Assembly (NCBI RefSeq): GCF_031979925.1
Contig: NZ_DALZFB010000003.1
Span: 186,001-250,000, forward strand
Reading direction: 5' to 3'
From: Pseudescherichia sp031979925
GTDB lineage: Bacteria > Pseudomonadota > Gammaproteobacteria > Enterobacterales > Enterobacteriaceae
DNA length: 64,000 nt
Shown here piece by piece: positions 9,044 to 16,889 of this stretch (within the stretch, counting starts at the first letter, position 1; each line of letters opens with the position of its first letter). Both the position numbers and the translations under genes were made by a program. Below the pieces are notes generated by a model. It worked only from the letters and a program-made list of their open reading frames with translations, had not been told where the DNA came from and made no database searches.

Positions 9044-10543
9044 TTACTTGCCTATCATCCCCGACATGGTCTGGGCGATAAACTGTGCGCGTGCGCCGAA
9101 AATCACCTGGATGCCGTTATCGCCAACGAACACCACGCCACGCGCGCCGACGCCGTTGAGGCCATCTTTGTCCACCAGATCGCTCTTCGCCACTTCAAGA
9201 CGCAGGCGGGTGATGCATGAGCCTACCGAGCTGATATTCTGCGCGCCGCCCAGCAGGGCAACGATCTCGGTCGCCAGCTCGTCATCGGTTTTATCGTTAA
9301 CGTTAGCGGTGACTTCCGTGCGGCCCGGCGTTTTCACGTCAAAGCGGCGGATCACAAAGCGGAAGGTGAAGTAGTAGATCAGCCCCATCGGGATGCCGAC
9401 GATAATCGCATTCAGGAAGTTGGTCTGGTAGCCGTTAAACGACGGCAGAATACCGAACGAGATGTAGTCGATCAGGCCCGCCGAGAAAGATTTCGCGATG
9501 TGTGCATGCAGCAGATACATGCACATATACGACAGCCCGGCCATGATGGCATTGAAGACATAGAGCACCGGCGCAACGAAGATAAAGGTAAACTCAACCG
9601 GCTCGGTGATCCCGGTCAGGAAGCAGGTCAGCGCGGCGGAGAAGAGGATACCGGAAGCGATCTTTTTGTTACGGGTATGCGCTTCATGGTACATCGCCAG
9701 ACAGGCGGCAGGCAGCGCAAAGAGCATCAGTGGGAACTCGCCCTGCATGAACTTACCGGCGTTCTGGTAGGTGTCGCTGCTGAACGATTTAGTGCCTTCT
9801 TCCAGCATTTTGAACCAGATGGTCTGGTCGCCGTGGATCACCTGGCCCGCCTGGGTGGTGTAGTCGCCAAACGAGTACCAGAACGACGGATACCAGATGT
9901 GGTGCAGGCCGAGCGGGATCAGCGCACGTTCCACCAGTCCGAAAATAAAGGTCGAGGCGGCCTGGTTATCACCGTTCACTACCACCGAGAGCGCATCGAT
10001 GCCCGCCTGGATATGCTGCCAGATATAGGGCAGCACCAGCCCGAGCAGGAACGACAGGAAGGCGGTGGCAATCGCTACAAAGCGTTTTCCGGAGAAGAAG
10101 CCGAGGAATTCCGGCAGCTGCATAGTGTGGAAGCGGTTATAGCACCATGCGGCCAGGATGCCGCAGATCAGGCCGCCAAAAACGCCCATCTGCAACGTTG
10201 GGATGCCGACGACCATAGCGTACTTCCCGCCCTGAGAGGCCATCTCTGGGGTAATCGACAGCACCGTGCCGATGGTCATATTGGTAATAAATACCGAGAC
10301 CGCCGCAGAGAGAGCAGCGATGCCGGATTCCGAGGCCAGCCCTACCGCAGAGCCGATGGCAAACAGCAGCGGCAGGTTATCAAAGATAACCCCACCGGCG
10401 TTCATCATCAGTGGCAGGTGAAACTTGTCACCAAACGCCAACAGCAGGCCGGCGGCAGGCAGCAGTGAGATTGGCAGCATTAACGCGCGGCCAATCATAG
10501 ATAACTTCGAGAGCGATTTTACGAACCCCGACAGCAGACTCAT
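9044..10543 (-). CDS. PTS glucose/maltose-type EIICB permease
   Basis: Inner-membrane sugar transporter that phosphorylates its sugar during uptake, 499 residues. The EIIC domain covers about residues 1-390 with many hydrophobic segments and the loop GITEPVEF typical of the glucose subfamily. The EIIB domain follows; its phospho-acceptor is Cys443 in SCITRLRLEV. No EIIA domain is attached, so EIIA-Glc (crr) would supply phosphate. The ATG at 10543 has GGGGGA upstream; a TTG 15 bp earlier is less likely. With its LacI-family gene it sits where E. coli has ybcI, so the pair appears inserted. It resembles MalX and PtsG, but neither name is justified. Confidence 0.88.
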   Translation of the reverse strand: MSLLSGFVKSLSKLSMIGRALMLPISLLPAAGLLLAFGDKFHLPLMMNAGGVIFDNLPLLFAIGSAVGLASESGIAALSAAVSVFITNMTIGTVLSITPEMASQGGKYAMVVGIPTLQMGVFGGLICGILAAWCYNRFHTMQLPEFLGFFSGKRFVAIATAFLSFLLGLVLPYIWQHIQAGIDALSVVVNGDNQAASTFIFGLVERALIPLGLHHIWYPSFWYSFGDYTTQAGQVIHGDQTIWFKMLEEGTKSFSSDTYQNAGKFMQGEFPLMLFALPAACLAMYHEAHTRNKKIASGILFSAALTCFLTGITEPVEFTFIFVAPVLYVFNAIMAGLSYMCMYLLHAHIAKSFSAGLIDYISFGILPSFNGYQTNFLNAIIVGIPMGLIYYFTFRFVIRRFDVKTPGRTEVTANVNDKTDDELATEIVALLGGAQNISSVGSCITRLRLEVAKSDLVDKDGLNGVGARGVVFVGDNGIQVIFGARAQFIAQTMSGMIGK

Positions 10544-10593
10544 GCGGTTTTCCCCCAATTATAGAAACCTTGGTGATGGCGTAATTGTTGTAA

Positions 10594-10620
10594 GTAGAAC
10601 GTTTTAGTAGAACGTTTTAC
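10594..10620. promoter_or_regulatory. Tandem LacI-family operators before the PTS gene
   Basis: Two near-identical 14-bp copies, gtagaacgttttag (10594-10607) and gtagaacgttttac (10607-10620), each an imperfect palindrome centred on AACGTT. They lie 50-80 bp upstream of the PTS start. The MalI operator has the same AAACGTTT core, so the neighbouring regulator is the likely binder. Confidence 0.65.
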
Positions 10621-10705
10621 TTATCGTGATTTAAGCGATTGCGGGCCGCAACAGAAATCTGCTGGGGAGACAGACGAATTTGTTATTCTTTGACGTGGAT
10701 CGAGC

Positions 10706-10732
10706 AATGGCCCTTATGGGTTAAGGGCCATT
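10706..10732 (-). terminator. Hairpin after ybcJ
   Basis: A perfect 11-bp stem (aatggccctta / taagggccatt, 5-nt loop) lies 10 bp downstream of the ybcJ stop. There is no clear U-run, so it is a candidate terminator or 3' stabiliser for folD-ybcJ. Confidence 0.5.
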
Positions 10733-10741
10733 AAGGCGGGA

Positions 10742-10954
10742 TTAATCAGTTACAGTGATACTTTGACCATCAAACGTGACCGTTTGTCCTGCGACGATTT
10801 TGCAGCGCTTGCGGGTTTCCACCGCGCCATCGACGCTGACCAGGCCATCGGCAATAAAATTCTTCGCCTGCGCGCCGCTTTCGCTCCAGCCTTCCAGCTT
10901 CAGCAGATCGCACAGTTCAACGTGCGGATGTTTACCTAAAGAGAACGTTGCCAT
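10742..10954 (-). CDS. ybcJ: S4-domain RNA-binding protein YbcJ
   Basis: Small 70-residue protein made of one S4-type RNA-binding fold (CDLLKLEGWSESGAQAKNFI, then DGLVSVDGAVETRKRCKI). Length and sequence match E. coli YbcJ. It starts 2 bp after the folD stop, with GAGGAAG inside the folD end serving as ribosome-binding site, so the two genes form an operon as in E. coli. The RNA target is not known. Confidence 0.93.
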   Translation of the reverse strand: MATFSLGKHPHVELCDLLKLEGWSESGAQAKNFIADGLVSVDGAVETRKRCKIVAGQTVTFDGQSITVTD

Positions 10955-10956
10955 TC

Positions 10957-11823
10957 TTATGCTTCCTCTACGTCGTGATACTCTTCACACGCCTGCAATG
11001 TATTCTGAATCAGCGTTGCGACGGTCATCGGGCCTACGCCGCCCGGTACGGGGGTGATATAAGCGGCACGTGAGGCGGCGTCTTCATACACCACGTCACC
11101 GACCACTTTGCCGCTCTCAAGACGGTTGATGCCAACGTCAATGACGATCGCCCCCTCTTTGATCCACTCTCCAGGAATAAAGCCCGGCTTGCCCACGGCG
11201 ACGATCAGCAGATCGGCGTTCTCAACGTGCTGGCGCAGGTTTTTAGTGAAACGGTGGGTGACAGTGGTGGTGCAGCCTGCCAGCAGCAGCTCCATGCTCA
11301 TCGGGCGACCGACGATGTTGGATGCGCCGATCACTACGGCGTTCAGTCCGTAGGTGTCGATATTGTAGCGCTCCAGCAGGGTAACGATCCCACGCGGCGT
11401 GCAGGGACGCAGACGCGGCGCACGCTGGCACAGACGGCCCACGTTGTAGGGGTGGAAGCCATCAACGTCTTTATCCGGCGCGATACGTTCCAGCACCTTC
11501 ACGTTATCGATGCCTGCCGGAAGCGGCAGCTGAACCAGAATTCCGTCAATCTCGCGGTCGGCGTTGAGCGTGTCGATCAGGGTCAGCAGTTCGGCTTCGC
11601 TGGTGGTTTCTGGCAGATCGTAAGAGCGGGAGATAAAGCCCACTTCTTCACACGCTTTGCGTTTGCTGCCAACGTAGATCTGCGACGCAGGGTTGCTGCC
11701 TACCAGCACCACGGCCAGCCCAGGAGCGCGTTTCCCTGCTGAAATGCGGGCCTTCACTTTTTCCGCAACCTCAGAGCGCACCTGCTGCGCAATCGTTTTA
11801 CCATCAATAATCTTTGCGACCAT
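10957..11823 (-). CDS. folD: Bifunctional methylene-THF dehydrogenase/cyclohydrolase FolD
   Basis: Makes 10-formyl-tetrahydrofolate from methylene-tetrahydrofolate in two steps, supplying one-carbon units for purines and fMet-tRNA. It has 288 residues, the normal length. YVGSKRKACEEVG holds the catalytic Tyr and Lys; ILVQLPLP and GASNIVGRPM are the substrate and NADP motifs; PVPGGVGPMTVA is the C-terminal signature. It is first of folD-ybcJ. Confidence 0.98.
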   Translation of the reverse strand: MVAKIIDGKTIAQQVRSEVAEKVKARISAGKRAPGLAVVLVGSNPASQIYVGSKRKACEEVGFISRSYDLPETTSEAELLTLIDTLNADREIDGILVQLPLPAGIDNVKVLERIAPDKDVDGFHPYNVGRLCQRAPRLRPCTPRGIVTLLERYNIDTYGLNAVVIGASNIVGRPMSMELLLAGCTTTVTHRFTKNLRQHVENADLLIVAVGKPGFIPGEWIKEGAIVIDVGINRLESGKVVGDVVYEDAASRAAYITPVPGGVGPMTVATLIQNTLQACEEYHDVEEA

Positions 11824-11981
11824 CAGAGAGAAGATTCCATCTGTAAATTGAAGTAGAGGGGATGGTGTATAGTGTGTCAGAAGCGCGCCGCGCTGTCAGT
11901 TAACGTTTGCATTATTCATGCGAGAGAGGGGCCTAAAGTGCAGCTCGATGCTCATTTCAACAGCATCTGACGCCAAAGCCA

Positions 11982-12009
11982 TTGACTCACCGAGCGTTGA
12001 CCGTATAAT
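11982..12009 (+). promoter_or_regulatory. Sigma-70 promoter of argU
   Basis: TTGACT at 11982-11987 and TATAAT at 12004-12009 are spaced by 16 bp, followed by a GC-rich stretch and the tRNA 42 bp downstream. This is a strong stable-RNA-type promoter. Confidence 0.85.
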
Positions 12010-12050
12010 CCCAGGCGTTTCCACCGTTTAAGTGGAGCATCCCGCGCAAT

Positions 12051-12127
12051 GCGCCCTTAGCTCAGCTGGATAGAGCAACGGCCTTCTAAGCCGTAGGTCA
12101 CAGGTTCGAATCCTGTAGGGCGTGCCA
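12051..12127 (+). tRNA. argU: tRNA-Arg (anticodon UCU)
   Basis: A 77-nt cloverleaf with encoded CCA. The acceptor arms GCGCCCT and AGGGCGT pair with a terminal G-U, the anticodon loop is CTTCTAA giving UCU, and the T-loop is GGTTCGAATCC. It reads rare AGA codons. Its position after folD is as in E. coli argU, a well-known integration site for phages and islands. The DNA directly after it is AT-rich and unlike the core. I found no second copy of the tRNA 3' end in this window and no integrase. Confidence 0.97.
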
Positions 12128-12367
12128 TTTAGAATCAAGCATTACACACGTTTTAAACCTGCCGACTCTCTTTCCTGCATCATGCTTTATACCATGGTAA
12201 ATACTGTCCTATTTAAGACTTTCTTATAAATTGAAAAGGCAAAGGGCCAAATTTAAACTACAACTATTCCCCTCGAACTTTTTAAGTTCATTAACGTAGA
12301 GTGTATTACTGTCAATACGTTTAGCCATAGCACAGGGGGGCAAATATACCTTCAGAGGGGATATTCA

Positions 12368-13027
12368 ATGACGTTTAAATTTACCCAGGGCCCGGAGATT
12401 GGCAAAGCAACCAATATACTTAAAGGTATGATGGGGGCAAAGGAGATTTTAGATACGAAAGTCGGACAGGATTATCTTGAAAAGGTAAGACTGTGGGCGT
12501 TACAAAAATCTGCCACAGCCCAAAGAATCCTTAAAACTATCGATCGGTTTCCTCATCCGGTTTACGTAGTAGCAATGAAGGGGGGATTCACCTGCTTCGA
12601 TAATGAACCTGGCCCCGGCGGCGTAATTTATATGGACGTAGATATTGACGTTAGCGTAAGGCCAGGTGGCGCTCGGGGTATTTACGGTGAATTTCAGAAA
12701 CAGCATCCCTATATCTCATTTCTTCATGAGTGCGGCCATGCCGTTCAAAATATAGAGACTCCTTTACAGTTTGACAACTCCACCAAAGGCCCACGCTTTG
12801 CGCTTACCTCTGATATCATGGATGCTGCGCGGAAATACGGTGAACGAAACTTTGGCTCGCGGCCCTACTCAGAGCGCCGGGGGTGGTTTGCCCCTAACGG
12901 CTCAGTAACTGGACAACCCTGGAGCGTCCGGCTTGAATACGATAATATCTATCGTCATGAACGCCCTATTTGTCTGGAGGCGGGCGAACCCATCCGCGAC
13001 CATTATTGTGACATCCGCCAGGGTTGA
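12368..13027 (+). CDS. HExxH zinc metallopeptidase-like protein (possible M91/NleD-type effector)
   Basis: Protein of 219 residues with no signal peptide or membrane segment. FLHECGHAVQNIE places an HExxH zinc motif at His120-Glu121-Cys122-Gly123-His124. The short length, cytosolic N-terminus and motif context recall the M91 peptidase family, which includes the type III effector NleD. That assignment is from memory and tentative. The ATG at 12368 has AGAGGGG about 7 bp upstream. The gene and its 240-bp leader are AT-rich compared with neighbours and sit directly after argU, which suggests horizontal gain. No secretion genes or immunity partner are evident nearby. It could also be a toxin domain or an orphan cargo gene. 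Confidence 0.55.
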   Translation: MTFKFTQGPEIGKATNILKGMMGAKEILDTKVGQDYLEKVRLWALQKSATAQRILKTIDRFPHPVYVVAMKGGFTCFDNEPGPGGVIYMDVDIDVSVRPGGARGIYGEFQKQHPYISFLHECGHAVQNIETPLQFDNSTKGPRFALTSDIMDAARKYGERNFGSRPYSERRGWFAPNGSVTGQPWSVRLEYDNIYRHERPICLEAGEPIRDHYCDIRQG

Positions 13028-13062
13028 ATAAGCATATTCGTGGATAACCTGGAGCAGGGCAG

Positions 13063-13401
13063 TTAGCTATCCATCTTCGCTAGCAGCGGCCCTGCACAGC
13101 TTTCCGGCGCCGTCATCGCGCGCTGCTTCTCCGCATCGCTAAGCCGTTCCCAGGCATGAAGCATGTCCTTGCCCAGCGACGAAGAGAAGTAAGTTTTCTT
13201 CAACGCATAATCCGAATTACCACCTTCTACCATCTGTTCCATCTCGGTCAGTCCACCCGTAGGCGAGCTGCTTTTCACCGTGCAGAGTACGGAGGCGTAG
13301 TAGGCTTTATCCTCTTCGCTATGGTGGGGAGTCAGCCACCAGGCCAGCAGCATAACAAGGACAATAAGCAGGATAACAGTGCGGGGTTTAACTCTTTTCA
13401 T
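13063..13401 (-). CDS. Small membrane-anchored protein of unknown function
   Basis: Protein of 112 residues with a basic start (MKRVKPR), one hydrophobic helix at about residues 8-23 and a polar C-terminal region with two cysteines (positions 40 and 102) that could form a periplasmic disulfide. It looks like a type II single-pass protein or an uncleaved signal anchor. It is convergent with the upstream metallopeptidase gene, 36 bp away, and divergent from uvsE. I do not recognise the family. Confidence 0.6.
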   Translation of the reverse strand: MKRVKPRTVILLIVLVMLLAWWLTPHHSEEDKAYYASVLCTVKSSSPTGGLTEMEQMVEGGNSDYALKKTYFSSSLGKDMLHAWERLSDAEKQRAMTAPESCAGPLLAKMDS

Positions 13402-13512
13402 AGCAATAATGGCAGCCTTAACAAATGTGTCGCTAGTATAGCGCTTTTGCTTAAACAGAAGGACTACGGTAATGCCTGCTACACTCGCATAAGGTTATCT
13501 TGTGGAGGACAC

Positions 13513-14475
13513 ATGAAATTAGGCTTCGCTTGTAAGTTTCTGGACCCGGATTTGAAGCAGCGTTTCCCCTTTAAAGCCACCACCCGTACGCGATTTTTGA
13601 GTCTGGAGAGCGAAGAGCGATCAAAGCTGATCTACACGCTGTCAGCGACCAATCTGACCAACCTCTATCTGCTTTTTCAGGAGCTGGCGCAGCTACCACC
13701 CGACCTGCGGATGATGCGCATCGGCAGCGATCTGCTGCCGCTCTACACCGTACCCGAGGCTACGGCGTTGTATAAAGAGTTTTTGCCGGAGCTCTATCCG
13801 CTGTTCATCAAGTGCGGTGATTTCGCCCGTGCCAACGATATCCGTCTCTCCTTTCACCCTGGGCAGTACTCGGTTCTCGCCTCGGACAATGTGCTGGTGG
13901 TAGAGCGCGCGCTGGAGGACGTGGAGTATCACGCCCTCTGCGCGACGCTGATGGGCTACGGCAAAAGCTTCCAGGATTTCAAAATCAATATTCATATGAA
14001 TGGCAAGGCAGGCTTTGCCGGGTTTAAAAGCGCATTCGGCAAGCTTAGCCCGGAGGCCAGGCGGATGTTGACCGTTGAGAACGATGAAATCTCCTGCTCG
14101 CTGGATGATGTCCTGCAGGCGAAAGAGCTCTGCCCGATCGTGGTAGATATTCACCATCACTGGGTAAAAGAGGGGGAGTTTATCCAGCCCAGCGATCCGC
14201 GTATCGCGCAGGTTAAGGCATCCTGGCGGGGCGTAAGGCCGGTGATGCACTACTCCATTTCGCAGGAGGGGATTATCCCCGAGCAGGGTTTCCCGGATCA
14301 GGGCAGCCTTGGCGTGCCAAAAACCAAGCTCAGGGCGCACTCCGACTTCTTCTTCAACCCAACGTTAAACTATTGGGCGCTGTCGTTTGCGGATTTTGAC
14401 ATCATGTGTGAAGTGAAGATGAAAAACCTCGCCCGCGACCGGCTCTATGAATATGCGATGTCAGGGGCGGAGTAA
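13513..14475 (+). CDS. uvsE: UV damage repair endonuclease UvsE (UVDE family)
   Basis: Nicks DNA 5' of UV photoproducts independently of UvrABC. It has 320 residues. The ATG at 13513 is chosen because MKLGFACKF matches the family start and GGAGG lies 5 bp before it; the frame is open far upstream. The TIM-barrel metal-site motifs are in order: SFHPGQYSVL, NIHMNGK, TVENDE and DIHHHW. UVDE-type enzymes are known from fungi, Bacillus and Deinococcus and are patchy in enterobacteria. The gene is within the accessory segment after argU. Confidence 0.92.
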   Translation: MKLGFACKFLDPDLKQRFPFKATTRTRFLSLESEERSKLIYTLSATNLTNLYLLFQELAQLPPDLRMMRIGSDLLPLYTVPEATALYKEFLPELYPLFIKCGDFARANDIRLSFHPGQYSVLASDNVLVVERALEDVEYHALCATLMGYGKSFQDFKINIHMNGKAGFAGFKSAFGKLSPEARRMLTVENDEISCSLDDVLQAKELCPIVVDIHHHWVKEGEFIQPSDPRIAQVKASWRGVRPVMHYSISQEGIIPEQGFPDQGSLGVPKTKLRAHSDFFFNPTLNYWALSFADFDIMCEVKMKNLARDRLYEYAMSGAE

Positions 14476-14490
14476 TGTTATAGGGGGAGA

Positions 14491-15852
14491 TTATTCCCCC
14501 TCCATCCCTTCGCCGCTTTCGCCTTTCTCCCAGGCCACCCGGCGGTGGAACATTCTTTTCAGGGCGCGACCGACGGTATTAAACCAGCCGGTCGGACGCG
14601 GGTCGGCGAGCATGCTCAGGGCGCGGGCATAGTCGAGCACCAGTCCTGGCGTCCAGGCCATCGTCTCTGCACGCTTGCGCAGCTGGAGCGCCACCCACAG
14701 CTCCGGGGTAGACATCAGCTTCCCCATCGCCATCCAGAAACCGCGTGCCTGCCACAGCCTGCCAACGGATCCCTCTAGCGCGGCCTCCAGCGCCCTGGCC
14801 ACGGTGCTGGAGCAGTTACGGTGTGTCAGATTGTAGGACTCATCCTGACGATAGCGCTCCCAGAATGTCGCCAGCCGCGTCTCGCTGTAGTTGCGGATGC
14901 GAACCTTGCGCGTTGAGGGACACCACTGCACGGACTCGGTGGCATAGTCTGGCTGAAACTGCCCCGGCACGTCGTTCTCTGACGTTGCGCGCAGAGTCCG
15001 GGCAAAGGCATCCGGTGAGCGGTCGATCTGCACGGCGGGGTAGAGGCTGATATAGATGCCGCCGGGAGACTCCAGCGCGGCGTGACCGGTGGAGATGACG
15101 CCGTTGCGATCGACGGCAGCAATATAGCGGCTGATGACCGGGCGAGGTACGGCCTCGCTCGCCGCGGAGCCTACCGGCGTCCAGACGTGAACCGTCAGGG
15201 CTTTTTCATCGTCGTCCGGCGGCCCATCCCACTCCACGACGGCGGGGGGAGGGATCTCCGTCTCCTCCATAAACTCTTCGCCTTTCAGACCAGGATTAGC
15301 CGCGGCCCGCTTGACGCGATTAGCAAGGATAAACAGGTTCCAACCGGCAAAGGCCAGCACCAGACCCAGGCAATAGGGGACGGTGCCCGCATAATTGGAG
15401 GGCCAGGGCTGGAAGAAAAACAGGGCCAGCACAATCTCGACAATCCCGCCCCATAGCGCTGGCCGCCAGCGTTGATAACGAACAACAACCGCAGAGGCGA
15501 TCTGCAGCGCGCCGTCAAACAGGAAGAGCAGACCAAAGATCATCGATAGCAGAAAGTTACCATCGTGGTTCCCGGCGAGGATCAGCACCGCAGCAAGAGA
15601 GAACGCCGCGCCCTTTACGTAACGCAGAATACGCTGGCCGCCCATGCCGCTGTGGGCCACCATCAGCGTCGCGCTGCCTTCGAACAGCAGCAGCGAAGCG
15701 AATAGCTCAATAGGAAAGAACAGCGCGCCGTCCAGCGCGTCGATAAACAGCACGACACCCGCCGTAAGCGTTACCCAGCCGAAACGACGCAGCCCGCGCC
15801 AGTGCGAGCGTAGAAAATCTATGCCAAGCAGGATCATGATTAGCCGCATCAT
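14491..15852 (-). CDS. HdeD/DUF308-like membrane domain fused to a papain-like (permuted NlpC/P60-like) domain
   Basis: A 453-residue two-part protein. Residues 1 to about 180 hold around six hydrophobic segments in the repeated pattern of HdeD/DUF308 proteins. After an acidic, proline-rich linker (about 190-218) comes a soluble domain with GHAALES (His256) and THRNCSSTVARAL (Cys347). A His followed by a later NC motif is the order seen in circularly permuted papain-like enzymes of the LRAT/PPPDE/YiiX type, so a thiol hydrolase or acyltransferase is possible. This is inference from two motifs. The start at 15852 has no strong ribosome-binding site. It is convergent with uvsE, 15 bp apart. Confidence 0.6.
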   Translation of the reverse strand: MMRLIMILLGIDFLRSHWRGLRRFGWVTLTAGVVLFIDALDGALFFPIELFASLLLFEGSATLMVAHSGMGGQRILRYVKGAAFSLAAVLILAGNHDGNFLLSMIFGLLFLFDGALQIASAVVVRYQRWRPALWGGIVEIVLALFFFQPWPSNYAGTVPYCLGLVLAFAGWNLFILANRVKRAAANPGLKGEEFMEETEIPPPAVVEWDGPPDDDEKALTVHVWTPVGSAASEAVPRPVISRYIAAVDRNGVISTGHAALESPGGIYISLYPAVQIDRSPDAFARTLRATSENDVPGQFQPDYATESVQWCPSTRKVRIRNYSETRLATFWERYRQDESYNLTHRNCSSTVARALEAALEGSVGRLWQARGFWMAMGKLMSTPELWVALQLRKRAETMAWTPGLVLDYARALSMLADPRPTGWFNTVGRALKRMFHRRVAWEKGESGEGMEGE

Positions 15853-15949
15853 AGGAGAATATCCGCAATAATCTCTCCCTATTTATAACCTGGCCGTTGG
15901 CAGCACGCGCTATGAATTGTCTATTTTGTAGCCTTCTCTGGAGGCGACA

Positions 15950-16858
15950 TCACGCTCCTGTCACCCGCTGCGGAAAGCGCTCCAGTAGCCAGTCGATAAA
16001 CACGCGCAGCCGGTGCGTAACGTGACGGCTCTGCGGATAGACCACATGGAAAGGGTAGGGGGCGGGCCGCCATTCGTTAAGGATCTCTACCAGCGTGCCG
16101 TTGCGCAGCGCCTCAGCCGTCGAATAGCTAAAGGTCTGGATAATCCCCAGTCCCGCCAGGCCCGCAGCCAGATGGGCGTTGCTCTCGTTAACCCCGATAC
16201 GGTGATCGACCTTAATATCCGTTTTTTCGCCGTTACGCTCGAAGCGAAAAGGGAAAGCCCTGCCGTTTTGCGGGGAGAGATAGCTCACCAGCCGGTGGCC
16301 ATTTTTTAGCTCGTCCGGGTAGGCGGGCGTGCCGAAGGCTTTCAGGTACTCCGGCGTCGCACAGGTGATGAGCGTTGCCGAGCCAATATGGCGGGCAATA
16401 AGGGATGAGCTTTCCAGCGGGCCGCCACGGATCACACAGTCTACGTTATCGCTAATCAGATCGACGGCGCGATCGGATACCCCCAGATCGATGCGGATAT
16501 CCGGATAGCGCATCATAAACTCGGGAAGGAGAGGGATAAGCACGTCGCGGGCGGTAGAGCCGCCGATATCTATCCGCAGCAGCCCACGCGGCTTGCTGCG
16601 TACTGCGCTAAAGGAGGTGTCGATATCCTCCAGATCGCGCAGGATTCGGGCGCTCTTTTCATAGTAGTCGCGCCCCTCTGGGGTGACCGTGACGCGCCGG
16701 GTGGTGCGCTGAAGCAGGCGCACGCCGAGGTGCGCCTCAAGCTCCTGAATCAGCTTGCTGACCGTGGCATTGGGCATCTCCAGCGAATCCGCTGCTCGGG
16801 TAAAGTTGCCTGCCTCTACTACCCGGGCAAAGGCCCGTATCGCCACCAGCTGATCCAT
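15950..16858 (-). CDS. LysR-family transcriptional regulator
   Basis: Protein of 302 residues with an N-terminal winged HTH (LVAIRAFARVVEAGNFTRAADSLEMPNATVSKLIQELEA broken by no gap) and a type 2 periplasmic-binding-like effector domain (LLRIDIGGSTARDVLIPLLPEF). It lies 31 bp downstream of, and on the same strand as, a quinone oxidoreductase gene, an arrangement that suggests shared expression and possible control of it. The effector is unknown. Confidence 0.88.
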   Translation of the reverse strand: MDQLVAIRAFARVVEAGNFTRAADSLEMPNATVSKLIQELEAHLGVRLLQRTTRRVTVTPEGRDYYEKSARILRDLEDIDTSFSAVRSKPRGLLRIDIGGSTARDVLIPLLPEFMMRYPDIRIDLGVSDRAVDLISDNVDCVIRGGPLESSSLIARHIGSATLITCATPEYLKAFGTPAYPDELKNGHRLVSYLSPQNGRAFPFRFERNGEKTDIKVDHRIGVNESNAHLAAGLAGLGIIQTFSYSTAEALRNGTLVEILNEWRPAPYPFHVVYPQSRHVTHRLRVFIDWLLERFPQRVTGA

Positions 16859-16889
16859 TTATAATCCCCGTCTCTAATATTACGGCTGA

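Noticed and set aside
9500..10468. A 322-codon frame antisense to the PTS permease gene
   Set aside because: Highly charged, low-quality sequence explained by the reverse of hydrophobic codons.
12051..12127. argU as an occupied attachment site with a flanking direct repeat
   Set aside because: I found no second copy of the tRNA 3' end and no integrase gene in the window, so I list the tRNA only.
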